NCBI GenBank assembly: GCA_028712375.1 | Contig: JAQTQG010000014.1 | Location: forward strand, 1 to 33,873 | From: Candidatus Omnitrophota bacterium | Lineage (GTDB): Bacteria; Omnitrophota; Gorgyraeia; Gygaellales; Profunditerraquicolaceae | DNA length: 33,873 bases | Direction: 5' to 3' | Shown here: positions 1 through 8,505 of the stretch, in pieces | How positions within the stretch are numbered: position 1 is the stretch's first letter | Layout of the letters: each line of letters opens with the position of its first letter | Translations under genes and position numbers: made by a program | Notes under the pieces: model-generated | Database searches by the model: none | The model's input: the letters and a program-made list of their open reading frames with translations, nothing else | What the model was told of the DNA's origin: nothing

Positions 1-791
1 TCTGTCTCTACCGCTAATGCCCCCAGGCTTTTCAAAATTACCTTGGCGTTTTCTTCCACTTTCAGTCCGCGTAAACCCAAACAAATTACCTGTAAATAAG
101 CATAGAAAGTATTCGGAGAAACCGGGATGACCTTCTTAGACATGCTATAAGTAAAAATATCCTCCTTAATAATCACTTCATAATAAACGTTTTCTGCCGG
201 GATATACATCAGGGCAAAATCATAAGTATTTTCAGCCGGTAAAATATATTTTACGGCGATCTCATTAATACGGTTTTTTATGTCCTGAATAAACTTTTTA
301 CGGAAGGATTCTTTACCCTGTTCATCAGGCGCTTCAAGCATCCTCTGAAAATTCTCCAGGCTGAACTTAGCATCTACCGGCACCAGCCGCTCCCCCAGCC
401 GGATCACCGCATCCACAGTGTCTGAACTTTTAAAACGGTATTGCACCTGGTAATGTTCTTTAGGCAGCACCTGGGAAAGTAAATTTTCCAGAAAAGTTTC
501 ACCCATTGACCCGCGGAATTTCGGGGCGCGCAGAAGTTCCTGCAAACTGGAAATATCCTGGCTGATAGCAATAATCTGCTTATTGGTCTGCTCCAGCTTA
601 CCCAGCTGCTCTTTAACATTCCCGAAAGCTTCCGTGGCATTACCCAAATTAGTACCAATAATTTTATTGGCCTCCTGGATAGACTGATTCATCTGATTCA
701 GGCGGTCATTAACCTGAGAGGAAATTTTTAACACTACCGCCAGGATAAACCCGGCTAAGATAAAAAATAATACTGCGGCTAGAATAATCAT
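1..791 (-). CDS. rmuC: RmuC-family protein, 3' end cut by window edge
   Basis: This frame is missing from the ORF track because it has no stop inside the window. I translated it by hand from the ATG at 789-791: 263 codons are open to the left edge. The protein starts with a hydrophobic segment (about residues 2-21, a likely membrane anchor). A coiled-coil stretch rich in Gln and Asn follows (about 25-85), then the RmuC core with 'FRGSMGE' (about 92-98), 'VDAKFSLE' and 'YDFALMYIPAE'. RmuC proteins are predicted nuclease-like factors that limit DNA rearrangement; the biochemical role is poorly defined. It is the last gene of the minus-strand series in the window, 30 nt after ttcA. The family call is firm; the C-terminus is not visible. 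The track ORF at 404-658 is a shadow of this gene. Confidence 0.88.
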   Translation of the reverse strand, partial: MIILAAVLFFILAGFILAVVLKISSQVNDRLNQMNQSIQEANKIIGTNLGNATEAFGNVKEQLGKLEQTNKQIIAISQDISSLQELLRAPKFRGSMGETFLENLLSQVLPKEHYQVQYRFKSSDTVDAVIRLGERLVPVDAKFSLENFQRMLEAPDEQGKESFRKKFIQDIKNRINEIAVKYILPAENTYDFALMYIPAENVYYEVIIKEDIFTYSMSKKVIPVSPNTFYAYLQVICLGLRGLKVEENAKVILKSLGALAVET

Positions 792-821
792 AAACTTATT
801 ATACCACTGCGTAGATTTTGA

Positions 822-1541
822 TTAAAGTAAATAATCTTTCTTTATTCTCTTTAAGGAACGAAAAATATTCTTTTTTATATCCGGACAGGTCTTTTCCAAA
901 TTCTGAATAATACGGCCCATACGATGGCGGTTAGAAACAATAGAATGCGGACAAATGCAGGCATCGTGCCCCAATTTTGCCTCTTTGGCAAAACGCTTAA
1001 TCAAAGATTCCCCGACATAAGCCAACGGACGGATCAGAATTATTTTGCCTTTAAACATCTCCTGTTGCGGCCTCATCGTGGATATCTCTCCCCGGAAAAA
1101 TAAATTCAGCAGAAAAGTTTCGGCAATATCATCCATATGGTGCCCCAGAGCAATCTTGGTGCACCCTAATTTATTAGCCGCCATAAACAGCTCTTTTCTG
1201 CGGTTCCAGGAACACCAAAAACAGTTAATTTTACTTTTAGGAGTTTTTTTAAGAATATCCGTTTTGATTATTTTGTATGCGACATTAAGCTTCTTAAAAT
1301 ATTTTTCTAATTTAGCCGCGATGGACTTAGGATAGCCCATATCAATATGGATAGCCACAACATCGTACTTGATCGGCACAAATTTTTTACGGTCTATCAA
1401 TAACCGCAGCAAGGTCAGGCTATCCTTGCCGCCGGAAACCGCAACCGCAATTTTATCTCCGGGGGACAACATCTTATAATCCATAACCGCCCTACCGATC
1501 CCTTTAGAGATATAATACTCAGTACCCTTCAAAATTCCCAT
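822..1541 (-). CDS. ttcA: tRNA 2-thiocytidine biosynthesis protein TtcA-like (PP-loop ATPase)
   Basis: This 239-aa protein is a PP-loop ATPase that adenylates a tRNA base for thiolation; TtcA acts on cytidine 32. The PP-loop 'SGGKDS' is at 36-41. A CxxC pair (C107, C110) and a 'CIC' pair (C195, C197) match the cysteines that hold the Fe-S cluster in TtcA, and 'GHHMDD' lies at 133-138. TilS lacks this cysteine set, so TtcA-type is the better call. Length is slightly below E. coli TtcA (about 311 aa), mainly at the C-terminus. The ATG at 1541 has little Shine-Dalgarno sequence (an AT-rich leader), so translation may depend on malQ upstream, 40 nt away. Other members of the TtcA/TtuA group thiolate U54, so the exact target base is inferred. 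Confidence 0.85.
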   Translation of the reverse strand: MGILKGTEYYISKGIGRAVMDYKMLSPGDKIAVAVSGGKDSLTLLRLLIDRKKFVPIKYDVVAIHIDMGYPKSIAAKLEKYFKKLNVAYKIIKTDILKKTPKSKINCFWCSWNRRKELFMAANKLGCTKIALGHHMDDIAETFLLNLFFRGEISTMRPQQEMFKGKIILIRPLAYVGESLIKRFAKEAKLGHDACICPHSIVSNRHRMGRIIQNLEKTCPDIKKNIFRSLKRIKKDYLL

Positions 1542-1581
1542 AGGTTTAATTTATTATAAATATATTATGATTGATAGAAAT

Positions 1582-3390
1582 TTACGAAACTCTCTCTGAA
1601 TCAATAACCATCTTGCGGATTTGTTGATTTACCGGATGAACCAAGAGCTCCTCAAGGCTAAGCGGAAGGCGTAACGACCAGTTCTTCGGGCTGATTGTAC
1701 CCGGGACATTAATACGGTATGGGTAGGGATCCCCTTTAAAAATATCCATCAACCCTAAATAATCTCCGATGGAATTAATGCAAAATACCGCCTGGGAACT
1801 TAAAACAAAACTCATAACTCTCGCCAACAACTCATCACTCGCCTCTTCCGTCATTGGACCGGGACAATCCAGAATCTTCCAAAGTTTTTCTTTCTCGGCG
1901 AAAGTATTTTCATAAAGATCAATAAAATCGGCTACTTCTTCCCTTCTTTTACCCAGTTCCCAAAGAAACTTATCCACACAATCAATTTCCTTTCTCCAGC
2001 GCAGGCGTCCGTGAAAAGAAAGCCCCGCATCAAAAAGCTTTACACTTACCCCGGCAAAATCAATCTTACGCTCATTACATTTTCTGATAAATAGCCCCTG
2101 ATCAACCGTACCGGCTTCATACTGCCACCAGGCCTTCCAATTAGTTGTGTCATGAGTAGCCAACATGGCTACTGCCAGCTTCCGGTATTCACCGGGGAGA
2201 AGAAAATCATGCCGATTATTCCAATCCTTTACCCACCGTTGCACATCATTACCGCAAATACCAAAATCCCTAAGGGTATCGATACAGCACTGAGGGATTA
2301 CGCCTAAATCTTCAGCGCAAAGCAGCATGCCGGTATTGCGCACAAGAACATCCAAAATCTTACGCCCATGCTCATCCCAAAGCTGCTCATTAAATGGATC
2401 AAAAACCCCGTTAATCCCCTGGTTCTCTTCCAGGTCATTATACGGGATACTCCAGATACGAAATAGCCCAACCACATGATCAATACGTAAAATATTATAA
2501 AACTCCTGCGCGTATTTTAATTTTTCTTTTATATAACGGTATCCGTCGCTGGCGATTGCACCCCAATTATATGTCGGCATTCCCCAGCGCTGGCCTTGCG
2601 CCGCATACATATCCGGAGGGGCTCCGGCGGCAAAATCCAGCTTAAAGAAACCCGGATGGCTCCAGACATCCGCGCTGTCCCGCGAAACCAAAACCGGCAA
2701 ATCGCCTTTAATAAAAACATTTTTGGCGGCAGCATAAACACTCGCCTCTTTAAACTGCTTGAACAACACCCATTGCAGCCACATCTGAAAAGTTACCGCT
2801 TCAATATTATCCTGCTGGAACTGCCTTAAAGCCTCCGGCTGACGATTTTTGAAAACACCCTCCCATTCATACCAGGGTTTACCCTGATGGCATTCTTTTA
2901 AAACTTTAAACAAGGCAAAATCCGGCAACCAATAAGCATTGCTGCGCTGAAACTCTTCAAAATCCAAAGCTTCAGACAGGTCTGTTTTTAAATAAACATC
3001 CAAAAGCAGTTTTAGCTTTTTTTCTTTTAACCGGTAATCCACATGAGCGGGTTCAACAGGAAAAGCGTCAAATTTCTTTCCGGCAATCTCCGGAAAATCT
3101 TTTAAAGAAATATAGGAGGGCTCTAAAGCAAATGAGCTGACCGCGTCATAAGGGCAAAAAAGCGCTCCCACTTCGTTCATTGGTAAAAGCTGGACAATAG
3201 AATTAGCGGTTGATTTTGCCCAATCAATAACCAGTTTCAGATCATCCAAATCCCCAATGCCGTAGCTATTTTTAGAATAAACGGTAAACAAAGGAATTAA
3301 TACCCCGGCACGTTTTCCAAAACCAACACGCTCCCAATTAACTCCGGATATAGTGTTAGTAAGATAGTCTTTAAGATTAATCCCTGGCAT
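1582..3390 (-). CDS. malQ: 4-alpha-glucanotransferase (amylomaltase, GH77)
   Basis: This enzyme transfers alpha-1,4-glucan segments between maltodextrins in the cytoplasm (glycogen or maltodextrin metabolism). All GH77 landmarks are visible: 'GIGDLDDL' near 44-51, the substrate-loop motif 'AQGQRWGMPTYNW' at 264-276, the nucleophile Asp304 in 'RIDHVVG', the acid/base Glu360 in 'CAEDLG', and Asp414 in 'ATHDTTNW'. At 602 aa it lies between the Thermus type (about 500) and the E. coli type (about 690). It sits 31 nt downstream of the prepilin peptidase gene, with only a weak ribosome site before the ATG. No other glycogen genes are in the window, so its pathway partners must be elsewhere. Confidence 0.93.
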   Translation of the reverse strand: MPGINLKDYLTNTISGVNWERVGFGKRAGVLIPLFTVYSKNSYGIGDLDDLKLVIDWAKSTANSIVQLLPMNEVGALFCPYDAVSSFALEPSYISLKDFPEIAGKKFDAFPVEPAHVDYRLKEKKLKLLLDVYLKTDLSEALDFEEFQRSNAYWLPDFALFKVLKECHQGKPWYEWEGVFKNRQPEALRQFQQDNIEAVTFQMWLQWVLFKQFKEASVYAAAKNVFIKGDLPVLVSRDSADVWSHPGFFKLDFAAGAPPDMYAAQGQRWGMPTYNWGAIASDGYRYIKEKLKYAQEFYNILRIDHVVGLFRIWSIPYNDLEENQGINGVFDPFNEQLWDEHGRKILDVLVRNTGMLLCAEDLGVIPQCCIDTLRDFGICGNDVQRWVKDWNNRHDFLLPGEYRKLAVAMLATHDTTNWKAWWQYEAGTVDQGLFIRKCNERKIDFAGVSVKLFDAGLSFHGRLRWRKEIDCVDKFLWELGKRREEVADFIDLYENTFAEKEKLWKILDCPGPMTEEASDELLARVMSFVLSSQAVFCINSIGDYLGLMDIFKGDPYPYRINVPGTISPKNWSLRLPLSLEELLVHPVNQQIRKMVIDSERVS

Positions 3391-3421
3391 ATTAGTTATT
3401 TTACAATTGCGGAGAATATTG

Positions 3422-4240
3422 CTATCTCCCAGATATCGGAAGAATTAAAGGAATTATTTTATCCGCCCAGAATAAACTGACTAAAGCAGCAATTGAAAGA
3501 AACGGGCCATAAGGTATTGTATGGTCCTTTTTGGCAACTAAATTGATAACTCCGAAAACGATGCCTATAAACGGCGCCAGGAAAAAAGTCAAAATCGCTA
3601 CCGGCCAACCCGCAAAAGCACCAATCATCGCCAACAGCTTTACATCCCCTCCCCCCATTGATTCAGTCTCCCCGTTAATCGCCGGGCGCTTAAGCCACTT
3701 AAAATAAACCAGGTCAAAAAGTACCCCGGTTAAATAAATAATCCCTCCGCCGACAATTATCCCGGATACGGATTTTAACATAGGCACAAAGGTAAATTTT
3801 AGCGGATTAAAAGTAAAACCCGTAATAGAAACCATAATTAAACCAAGGATCATGCCTCCCACAGAGACTTCATCCGGTATAATCCGGTAAGCGATATCCA
3901 CAAAAGTAGCAATAATCAACCCCCACAGCATCACCATATACAGAAAAAACTCAAAACTTAAACCGAGGCGGTCAAAAAGCGCCACCATCAACAATGCAGT
4001 CAACAGCTCAACCAAAGGATAGCGCAGGGAAATTTTTTCCTTACAGAAACGGCAGCGCCCCCTAAGCAGGATAAAACTTAAAAAAGGAATATTATCATAA
4101 CCCGGAATACGCTTCTGGCATTTCGGGCAATGTGAACGCGGCCAGACTACCGATTCATTCTTAGGCATCCGGTGTATGCAGACGTTTAAAAAACTACCCA
4201 CGATAGAACCAAAAACAAAAACAATTATCCTGGCAATCAT
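3422..4240 (-). CDS. pilD: Prepilin leader peptidase / N-methyltransferase (type IV, A24)
   Basis: An integral inner-membrane aspartic protease that cleaves class III signal peptides of type IV pilins or type II secretion pseudopilins and usually methylates the new N-terminus. The N-terminal domain carries the two zinc-type pairs CPKC (38-41) and CRFC (63-66), which go with the methyltransferase-bearing form. The two catalytic aspartates are in 'FVDIAYRIIPDE' (D115) and 'GGGDVK' (D199). About seven or eight hydrophobic segments are visible. The start ATG overlaps the aroE stop by 4 nt (ATGA), so translation is coupled to a shikimate-pathway gene with no functional link. No pilin or secretion genes are in the window. 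272 aa is normal. Confidence 0.92.
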   Translation of the reverse strand: MIARIIVFVFGSIVGSFLNVCIHRMPKNESVVWPRSHCPKCQKRIPGYDNIPFLSFILLRGRCRFCKEKISLRYPLVELLTALLMVALFDRLGLSFEFFLYMVMLWGLIIATFVDIAYRIIPDEVSVGGMILGLIMVSITGFTFNPLKFTFVPMLKSVSGIIVGGGIIYLTGVLFDLVYFKWLKRPAINGETESMGGGDVKLLAMIGAFAGWPVAILTFFLAPFIGIVFGVINLVAKKDHTIPYGPFLSIAALVSLFWADKIIPLILPISGR

Positions 4241-5130
4241 TTGCTCATCACTCCTTTCAAAAGCGCTTTTTTCATAGCTTCAACCGGAGGCTGCCTGCCG
4301 CTAAAATGTTTAAAAGCAAAAACACCCTGATATAAAAGCATTCCCAGCCCATTGGAAAAATTTAACTTACATTCTTTCGCTAAAGAAATTAATTTTGTCT
4401 CAAACGGGCTGTAAATAAGATCATAAACGAACAACCCGGGATGTAAATCTCCGCAGGTAAACAAGCAGGGATCAACCTGGCGCATCCCCACTGGAGAAGC
4501 ATTAACCAGCAAATCTTTATCTGCCAAAGCCAAATCCTCCAAACAACTAACCACATCAAACTTAGTTTTTGGAAAGCTGGAATTCAACTTCTTAAAAAGG
4601 CTCAAACTTTTGAATTTATCAATATCATAAATACAAAGCTGGGCAACTTTCATTTTAGCCAACGCAAAGCTGACTGCTTTAGCCGCTCCTCCTGCTCCAA
4701 CCAAAGCCACCTTCTTAGGCTTAAGCTTTAATTCTTTAAGATGCGCCATAAATCCCAGGTAGTCCGTATTAAAACCTTTTAGCCTACCGGATTTATCCAC
4801 AACTACCGTATTGGCTGCCCCGATTTCTTTTACACCCAAAGATTTACTACTCAAAAAAGCAAGGATTTCTTCTTTATAAGGATAGGTAACATTGAAACCA
4901 TAGATATTCTTCTGCTTCAGGCTGCCCAAAAACCCGCTAAGCTGGCCAGGCTTCAACTCGAATAATTTATATTTGGCTTTTATCTTCAGCGCAGAAAATG
5001 CAGCATTGTGCATGCAAGGAGAGAGGCTGTGCTTGACAGGAAAACCTACTAAACCGTATACCCTCGCGCCAATTGCCTTCTCTTTCTTATTACGATTGGT
5101 ATGAGAATAAAATCCCGGCCTTAAAGTCAT
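4237..5130 (-). CDS. aroE: Shikimate dehydrogenase
   Basis: This enzyme reduces 3-dehydroshikimate to shikimate with NADPH in aromatic amino-acid synthesis. Visible motifs are 'SLSPCMHN' (35-42, shikimate binding), 'NVTYPYKE' with catalytic Lys86, 'GFNTDYLG' with catalytic Asp123, and the dinucleotide loop 'GAGGAAKA' (146-153). The ORF has about 23 residues before the usual start ('VYGLVGFPVKHS'). I keep the start at 5130 because its ATG overlaps the leuA stop (ATGA), a strong sign of translational coupling; a later start cannot be excluded. The gene also overlaps pilD by 4 nt at its end. Confidence 0.93.
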   Translation of the reverse strand: MTLRPGFYSHTNRNKKEKAIGARVYGLVGFPVKHSLSPCMHNAAFSALKIKAKYKLFELKPGQLSGFLGSLKQKNIYGFNVTYPYKEEILAFLSSKSLGVKEIGAANTVVVDKSGRLKGFNTDYLGFMAHLKELKLKPKKVALVGAGGAAKAVSFALAKMKVAQLCIYDIDKFKSLSLFKKLNSSFPKTKFDVVSCLEDLALADKDLLVNASPVGMRQVDPCLFTCGDLHPGLFVYDLIYSPFETKLISLAKECKLNFSNGLGMLLYQGVFAFKHFSGRQPPVEAMKKALLKGVMSK

Positions 5131-6638
5131 TTATGATCTAATTTGTTTACGGCATCGATATACGCCTTAACCGCCGCTTCCACAATGTCCGTACTTGAAC
5201 CCCGGCCGTTTACAACATAACCGGAAACCTTCAGCTTAAGGCTTACCTGGCCCAAAGCATCCTTCCCGGAGGTAACTGCCTCAAGGCGAAAATCCTCTAA
5301 CTTAGCTTTATATCCGGTAATTTTATCGATCGCTTTAAAACAAGCATCTACCGGCCCATCACCCGATGAAACTCCGGAAAGATTTTTGCCGGCCTTCATC
5401 AATACTACTTGTGCTTTAGGCTGGATTTTGGTCCCGGAATTAATCTCAAAACTATTCAGCGTCCAAACCGGCTTAATTACCCGCACCTCATCCTCAACAA
5501 TAATCCTTAAATCATCATCAAAGATATCTTTCTTTTTATCCGCTACTTCCTTAAAACGCTCAAAAGCTTTATTGAGTTGCTGTTCATTAAGATAAAACCC
5601 GAGAGTTTTTAACCTATCCCTAAAAGCATGCCTGCCGGAATGCTTGCCCAGGATCAATTGGCTGTCAGCAATACCCACATCATGCGGGTCCATAATTTCA
5701 TAGGTAATCCGTTTTTTTAAAATCGCGTCCTGATGAATACCGGACTCATGGGCGAAAGCATTTTTGCCGACGATGGCCTTATTTGGAGGCACAACAAAAT
5801 TAGTCAATTTACTTACCAGCCGGGAAGTGCGGTAAATTTCCCTGGTGTTAATATTGGTATAAAAATTACCAAAAACATCCTTGCGCGTTTTCATCGCCAT
5901 CACTATTTCTTCCAAAGAAGCATTACCCGCGCGTTCCCCGATCCCGTTAATCGTACAATGCACCTGGCGCGCTCCGGCCAAAACCGCAGACAAAGAATTG
6001 GCTGTAGCCAAACCTAAATCATTGTGGCAATGGGTAGCAATAACCGCTTTATTGATATTCGGGACATTATTTATAATATCGGTAATCAAAGCGTAAACTT
6101 CCTGAGGATAGCTATATCCGACTGTATCGGGGATATTAATGGTGCGCGCACCTTCTTTAATCGCCATTTCAACCATCCGAAATAAAAAATCCTTATCTGT
6201 GCGGGTAGCATCTTCCGGAGAGAACTCAACATCAGCGCAGAACTTCTTGGCCTGCCGGATAGAATCTTTAGCAATACTAGCTATTTCATCTTCAGCTTTC
6301 TTAAATTTATATTTTAAGTGGATTTTAGAGGTCGCCAGAAAAAGATGCACCCGCGGATGCCTGGCTTTCTTGACAGATTCGCCGGCACGTTCGATATCCT
6401 TATAAATACAGCGGGCAAGAGCGCAAACCGAACCTTTTTTAATTAACTTTGCAATCGCACTTACCGCCGCAAAGTCATCCGGAGAAGCAACCGGAAAACC
6501 TGCTTCAATGATATCCACCCCCAGCCTTTCCAGCTGGCTGGCTACTTCCAGTTTCTGAAAACTGGTTAATGCCGCTCCCGGAGCCTGCTCCCCATCCCTT
6601 AAAGTTGTATCAAGTATAATTATCTTTTCCATATTCAC
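5127..6638 (-). CDS. leuA: 2-isopropylmalate synthase
   Basis: First committed step of leucine synthesis: acetyl-CoA plus 2-ketoisovalerate gives 2-isopropylmalate. The N-terminal TIM barrel starts with '[13 protein letters not shown]' (9-21, metal and acetyl-CoA site) and has the metal ligands HxH in 'THCHNDLG' (202-209). '[14 protein letters not shown]' and '[15 protein letters not shown]' are typical LeuA linker motifs. A C-terminal allosteric domain (about 370-503) with '[13 protein letters not shown]' suggests leucine feedback. The total of 503 aa fits the short LeuA form. The listed start is GTG at 6638; an ATG two codons later (6632) is equally possible. It follows ilvC after a 292-nt spacer packed with hairpins. 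leuB, leuC and leuD are not in the window. Confidence 0.94.
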   Translation of the reverse strand: MNMEKIIILDTTLRDGEQAPGAALTSFQKLEVASQLERLGVDIIEAGFPVASPDDFAAVSAIAKLIKKGSVCALARCIYKDIERAGESVKKARHPRVHLFLATSKIHLKYKFKKAEDEIASIAKDSIRQAKKFCADVEFSPEDATRTDKDFLFRMVEMAIKEGARTINIPDTVGYSYPQEVYALITDIINNVPNINKAVIATHCHNDLGLATANSLSAVLAGARQVHCTINGIGERAGNASLEEIVMAMKTRKDVFGNFYTNINTREIYRTSRLVSKLTNFVVPPNKAIVGKNAFAHESGIHQDAILKKRITYEIMDPHDVGIADSQLILGKHSGRHAFRDRLKTLGFYLNEQQLNKAFERFKEVADKKKDIFDDDLRIIVEDEVRVIKPVWTLNSFEINSGTKIQPKAQVVLMKAGKNLSGVSSGDGPVDACFKAIDKITGYKAKLEDFRLEAVTSGKDALGQVSLKLKVSGYVVNGRGSSTDIVEAAVKAYIDAVNKLDHK

Positions 6639-6648
6639 ACTCTACTCT

Positions 6649-6772
6649 AAAAAATAGTAAATTTTGCTTCAAAATAACGCGGGTGACGACGGTTGATCCT
6701 TTGGAGGCAATTGCCGACAAAGGGCAACCGTCGGCAGGACCCGCGCATTAAATCTAGAATTTACTATTTTTT
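6649..6772. repeat. Nested palindromic element with 15-bp terminal inverted repeats (ilvC-leuA spacer, part 1)
   Basis: The ends are a perfect 15-bp inverted repeat: AAAAAATAGTAAATT at 6649-6663 against its complement at 6758-6772. Inside are further nested stems: CGCGGGT/ACCCGCG (6678-6684/6739-6745), CGACGGTTG/CAACCGTCG (6687-6695/6725-6733), CCTTTG/CAAAGG (6698-6703/6718-6723) and GGC/GCC. The whole 124 nt could fold as one long irregular hairpin. It has the shape of a MITE or REP-like unit. No transposase is nearby. Confidence 0.8.
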
Positions 6773-6783
6773 ACTTCTTCTCC

Positions 6784-6834
6784 CCCGCGTAAACATCTGG
6801 AAAATCTCTTCGATATTTTCCAGATACGCGTGGG
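6784..6834. repeat. Hairpin with perfect 11-bp stem (ilvC-leuA spacer, part 2)
   Basis: ATCTGGAAAAT (6795-6805) is perfectly complementary to 6815-6825 with a 9-nt loop. Outside it CCCGCGT pairs with ACGCGTGGG with one bulged T. It has no U-tract on either strand, so it is not an obvious terminator. Confidence 0.7.
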
Positions 6835-6851
6835 ATAAATTCGCGCAACAA

Positions 6852-6891
6852 GCGCGTACTTGCGCAATTCAAGTTAGCGCAAGGTACGCGC
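6852..6891. repeat. GC-rich hairpin with AATTC-type 11-nt loop (copy 1)
   Basis: GCGCGTACTTGCGC (6852-6865) pairs with 6877-6891 with one bulged G on the right arm; the loop is AATTCAAGTTA. A second copy with a different but also complementary stem, a bulged G and an AATTC loop lies at 21831-21866 between two tRNA genes. Both are followed by GCGCAT on the plus strand. Confidence 0.7.
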
Positions 6892-6930
6892 ATTAACTTA
6901 CTCACACTAGCGTGTTCGTAAGTTAAGCGC
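6888..6930. repeat. CTTAC/GTAAG hairpin abutting the ilvC stop
   Basis: TTAACTTAC (6893-6901) pairs perfectly with GTAAGTTAA (6918-6926), with GCGC/GCGC outside and ACAC-TAGC-GTGT at the tip. It starts right after the ilvC TGA in transcription order. Of its 34 nt at 6901-6934, 32 are identical to 27351-27384 upstream of gfo, and its 9-bp stem is the same as at 19789-19821. Confidence 0.85.
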
Positions 6931-7920
6931 TCATTTAATCCAAGGCATCATCTCTCTTAATTGCTTGCCTACTTTCTCAATTAAGTGATCATCCCCGGCT
7001 TTAATTAAGCTATCAAAATTCTTGCGTCCGGTTTCATTCTCTTTAATCCACTCTTTGGCGAATTTTCCGGTTTTAATCTCTTTCAAAATCTTCTGCATCT
7101 CTTTACGTGTTTTTTGCGTAATAATCCTGGGTCCGCGGGTTAAATCGCCATAACAGGCAGTGTTGGAAACTCCCCTGCGCATACCTGAAATACCGCGCTC
7201 TTGAATAAGATCCGTAATTAATTTTAACTCGTGCAAAACTTCAAAATAAGCAATCTCCGGCTGATAACCTGCGTCAATCAAAGTATCAAAACCTGCCTTG
7301 ATCAACTCACTTACTCCGCCGCAAAGTACTGCCTGTTCACCGAAGAGGTCAGTTTCTGTTTCTTCGTCAAAAGTAGTCTCGATTACGCCGGCGGTAGTAG
7401 CTTTTAAACCCTTAGCATATGCTAATGCTAAATCTTTAGCCTGTCCGCTGGCATCCTGATAAATAGCAATTAATGAAGGCACACCTTTGCCTTCTTCATA
7501 CATCTTTCTTACCAAAGCGCCCGGCCCCTTCGGAGCAACCATGAATACATCCACATTTTTCGGAGGCTTAATCTGCTTAAAACGGATATTGAATCCATGA
7601 GAAAAACAAAGCGCTTTGCCTTTTTTCAAATTCGGCTTGATTGACTCGTTATAAACCTTAGCCTGCACATGGTCCTGGGTAAGGATTTGAATGATATCCG
7701 CGGCTTTGGCTGCTTCGGCTGCGCTTACCGGAGTAAAACCGTCCTGCTTGGCCTGCGCAAAATTAGGGGTTCCTTCCATTTCAGAAACCACCACTCTTAC
7801 TCCTGAATCGCGTAAACATAAAGATTGGCCGCGGCCCTGAATCCCGTAACCGATAATTGCCACCGTCTTATCTTTTAATAAATTTAAATCCGCGTCTTTA
7901 TCATAATAAATCTTTGCCAT
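6931..7920 (-). CDS. ilvC: Ketol-acid reductoisomerase (class I)
   Basis: Converts acetolactate or acetohydroxybutyrate to the dihydroxy acids of valine and isoleucine synthesis with a reduced nicotinamide cofactor and Mg2+. The Rossmann motif '[17 protein letters not shown]' is at 24-40. Catalytic motifs are '[10 protein letters not shown]', 'VAPKGPG', '[12 protein letters not shown]', '[11 protein letters not shown]' and '[13 protein letters not shown]'. The 329-aa length fits class I. Odd feature: the loop after strand 2 reads '[15 protein letters not shown]', where most family members have 'GLRxGSxSWxKA'. The Arg and two Ser that bind the NADPH 2'-phosphate are replaced by Met, Thr and Asn, and an acidic residue is added. 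NADH use is possible (inference). It follows ilvN after 35 nt with AGAGGA before the ATG. Confidence 0.95.
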   Translation of the reverse strand: MAKIYYDKDADLNLLKDKTVAIIGYGIQGRGQSLCLRDSGVRVVVSEMEGTPNFAQAKQDGFTPVSAAEAAKAADIIQILTQDHVQAKVYNESIKPNLKKGKALCFSHGFNIRFKQIKPPKNVDVFMVAPKGPGALVRKMYEEGKGVPSLIAIYQDASGQAKDLALAYAKGLKATTAGVIETTFDEETETDLFGEQAVLCGGVSELIKAGFDTLIDAGYQPEIAYFEVLHELKLITDLIQERGISGMRRGVSNTACYGDLTRGPRIITQKTRKEMQKILKEIKTGKFAKEWIKENETGRKNFDSLIKAGDDHLIEKVGKQLREMMPWIK

Positions 7921-7955
7921 CTGTTATCCTCTCTGCCCATAAGGGCGTTTTCTAA

Positions 7956-8426
7956 TTATTCAATTGCCAGCTTTCCTGTTCTGATTAACTCTTTAACTCC
8001 GAACTTATTAAGTTCTTCTAGAAGCGCTTTAATTTGCTGCTGGTCACCCACTGCCTCGACAATCGCAGTATCCGCTTTATGTTGCACAATTTTTCCAACA
8101 AACTTTTTAAAAATTGCTTCCAGCTTAGGCAGGTCTTTTGGCTGATAATTTATCTTCGCCAAAACCAATTCCCGGTCAATATGCTCCTTTTTGGTAAAAT
8201 CCGTGACCGTGATTACATCAATTAATTTATTCAGCTGTTTATTGATTTGTTCTAAAACTTTCTCATCTTTAGCATCCACTACAATCGTCATATAAGAAAC
8301 GCAGGGGTCTAAAGTTTCACTAACCGCCAAAGATGCAATATTATAACCTCTGGCGCTAAAGAGCCCGGCAACCCTGGCTAACACGCCGAATTTATTTTCT
8401 ACTAACACCGAAATTGTATGCTTCAT
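7956..8426 (-). CDS. ilvN: Acetolactate synthase small (regulatory) subunit
   Basis: Regulatory subunit that activates the IlvB catalytic subunit and carries valine feedback sites. An N-terminal ACT domain is clear ('NKFGVLARVAGLFSARGYN', 12-30), followed by the second ACT-like domain ('KADTAIVEAVGDQQQIKAL') with a total of 156 aa, typical for the short IlvN/IlvH form. Its start codon and ribosome site lie inside the right arm of a 14-bp inverted repeat (8425-8505). In the folded mRNA, GGAGAAGG would be paired, so expression may need ribosomes coming off ilvB. Confidence 0.94.
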   Translation of the reverse strand: MKHTISVLVENKFGVLARVAGLFSARGYNIASLAVSETLDPCVSYMTIVVDAKDEKVLEQINKQLNKLIDVITVTDFTKKEHIDRELVLAKINYQPKDLPKLEAIFKKFVGKIVQHKADTAIVEAVGDQQQIKALLEELNKFGVKELIRTGKLAIE

Positions 8427-8505
8427 CCCGCACCTTCTCCTTAATTCAATTCTCCGATTTAAAATTTCCGCACTATCTATTATTTAATAAAAGAAGGTGC
8501 GGGAT
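8425..8505 (-). repeat. TIR element, copy A1, carrying the ilvN ribosome site and start
   Basis: A perfect 14-bp inverted repeat (ATCCCGCACCTTCT at 8425-8438; complement at 8492-8505) bounds an 81-bp unit that fills the ilvB-ilvN gap. On the minus strand the right arm reads AGAAGGTGCGGGAT and runs directly into the ilvN ATG. A third, imperfect half-copy of the arm (AGATAGTGCGGAA) lies inside and could pair with the left arm instead, giving two alternative folds. Related copies: 17701-17775, 24036-24109, 24112-24193. Confidence 0.85.

Noticed and set aside
6693-6896. 67-aa plus-strand ORF in the ilvC-leuA spacer
   Set aside because: It reads through palindromic repeats, has no ribosome site and matches nothing I recognise.
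6649-6930. CRISPR array
   Set aside because: The units are palindromes of different sequence and length, not direct repeats with regular spacers. No cas genes are in the window.
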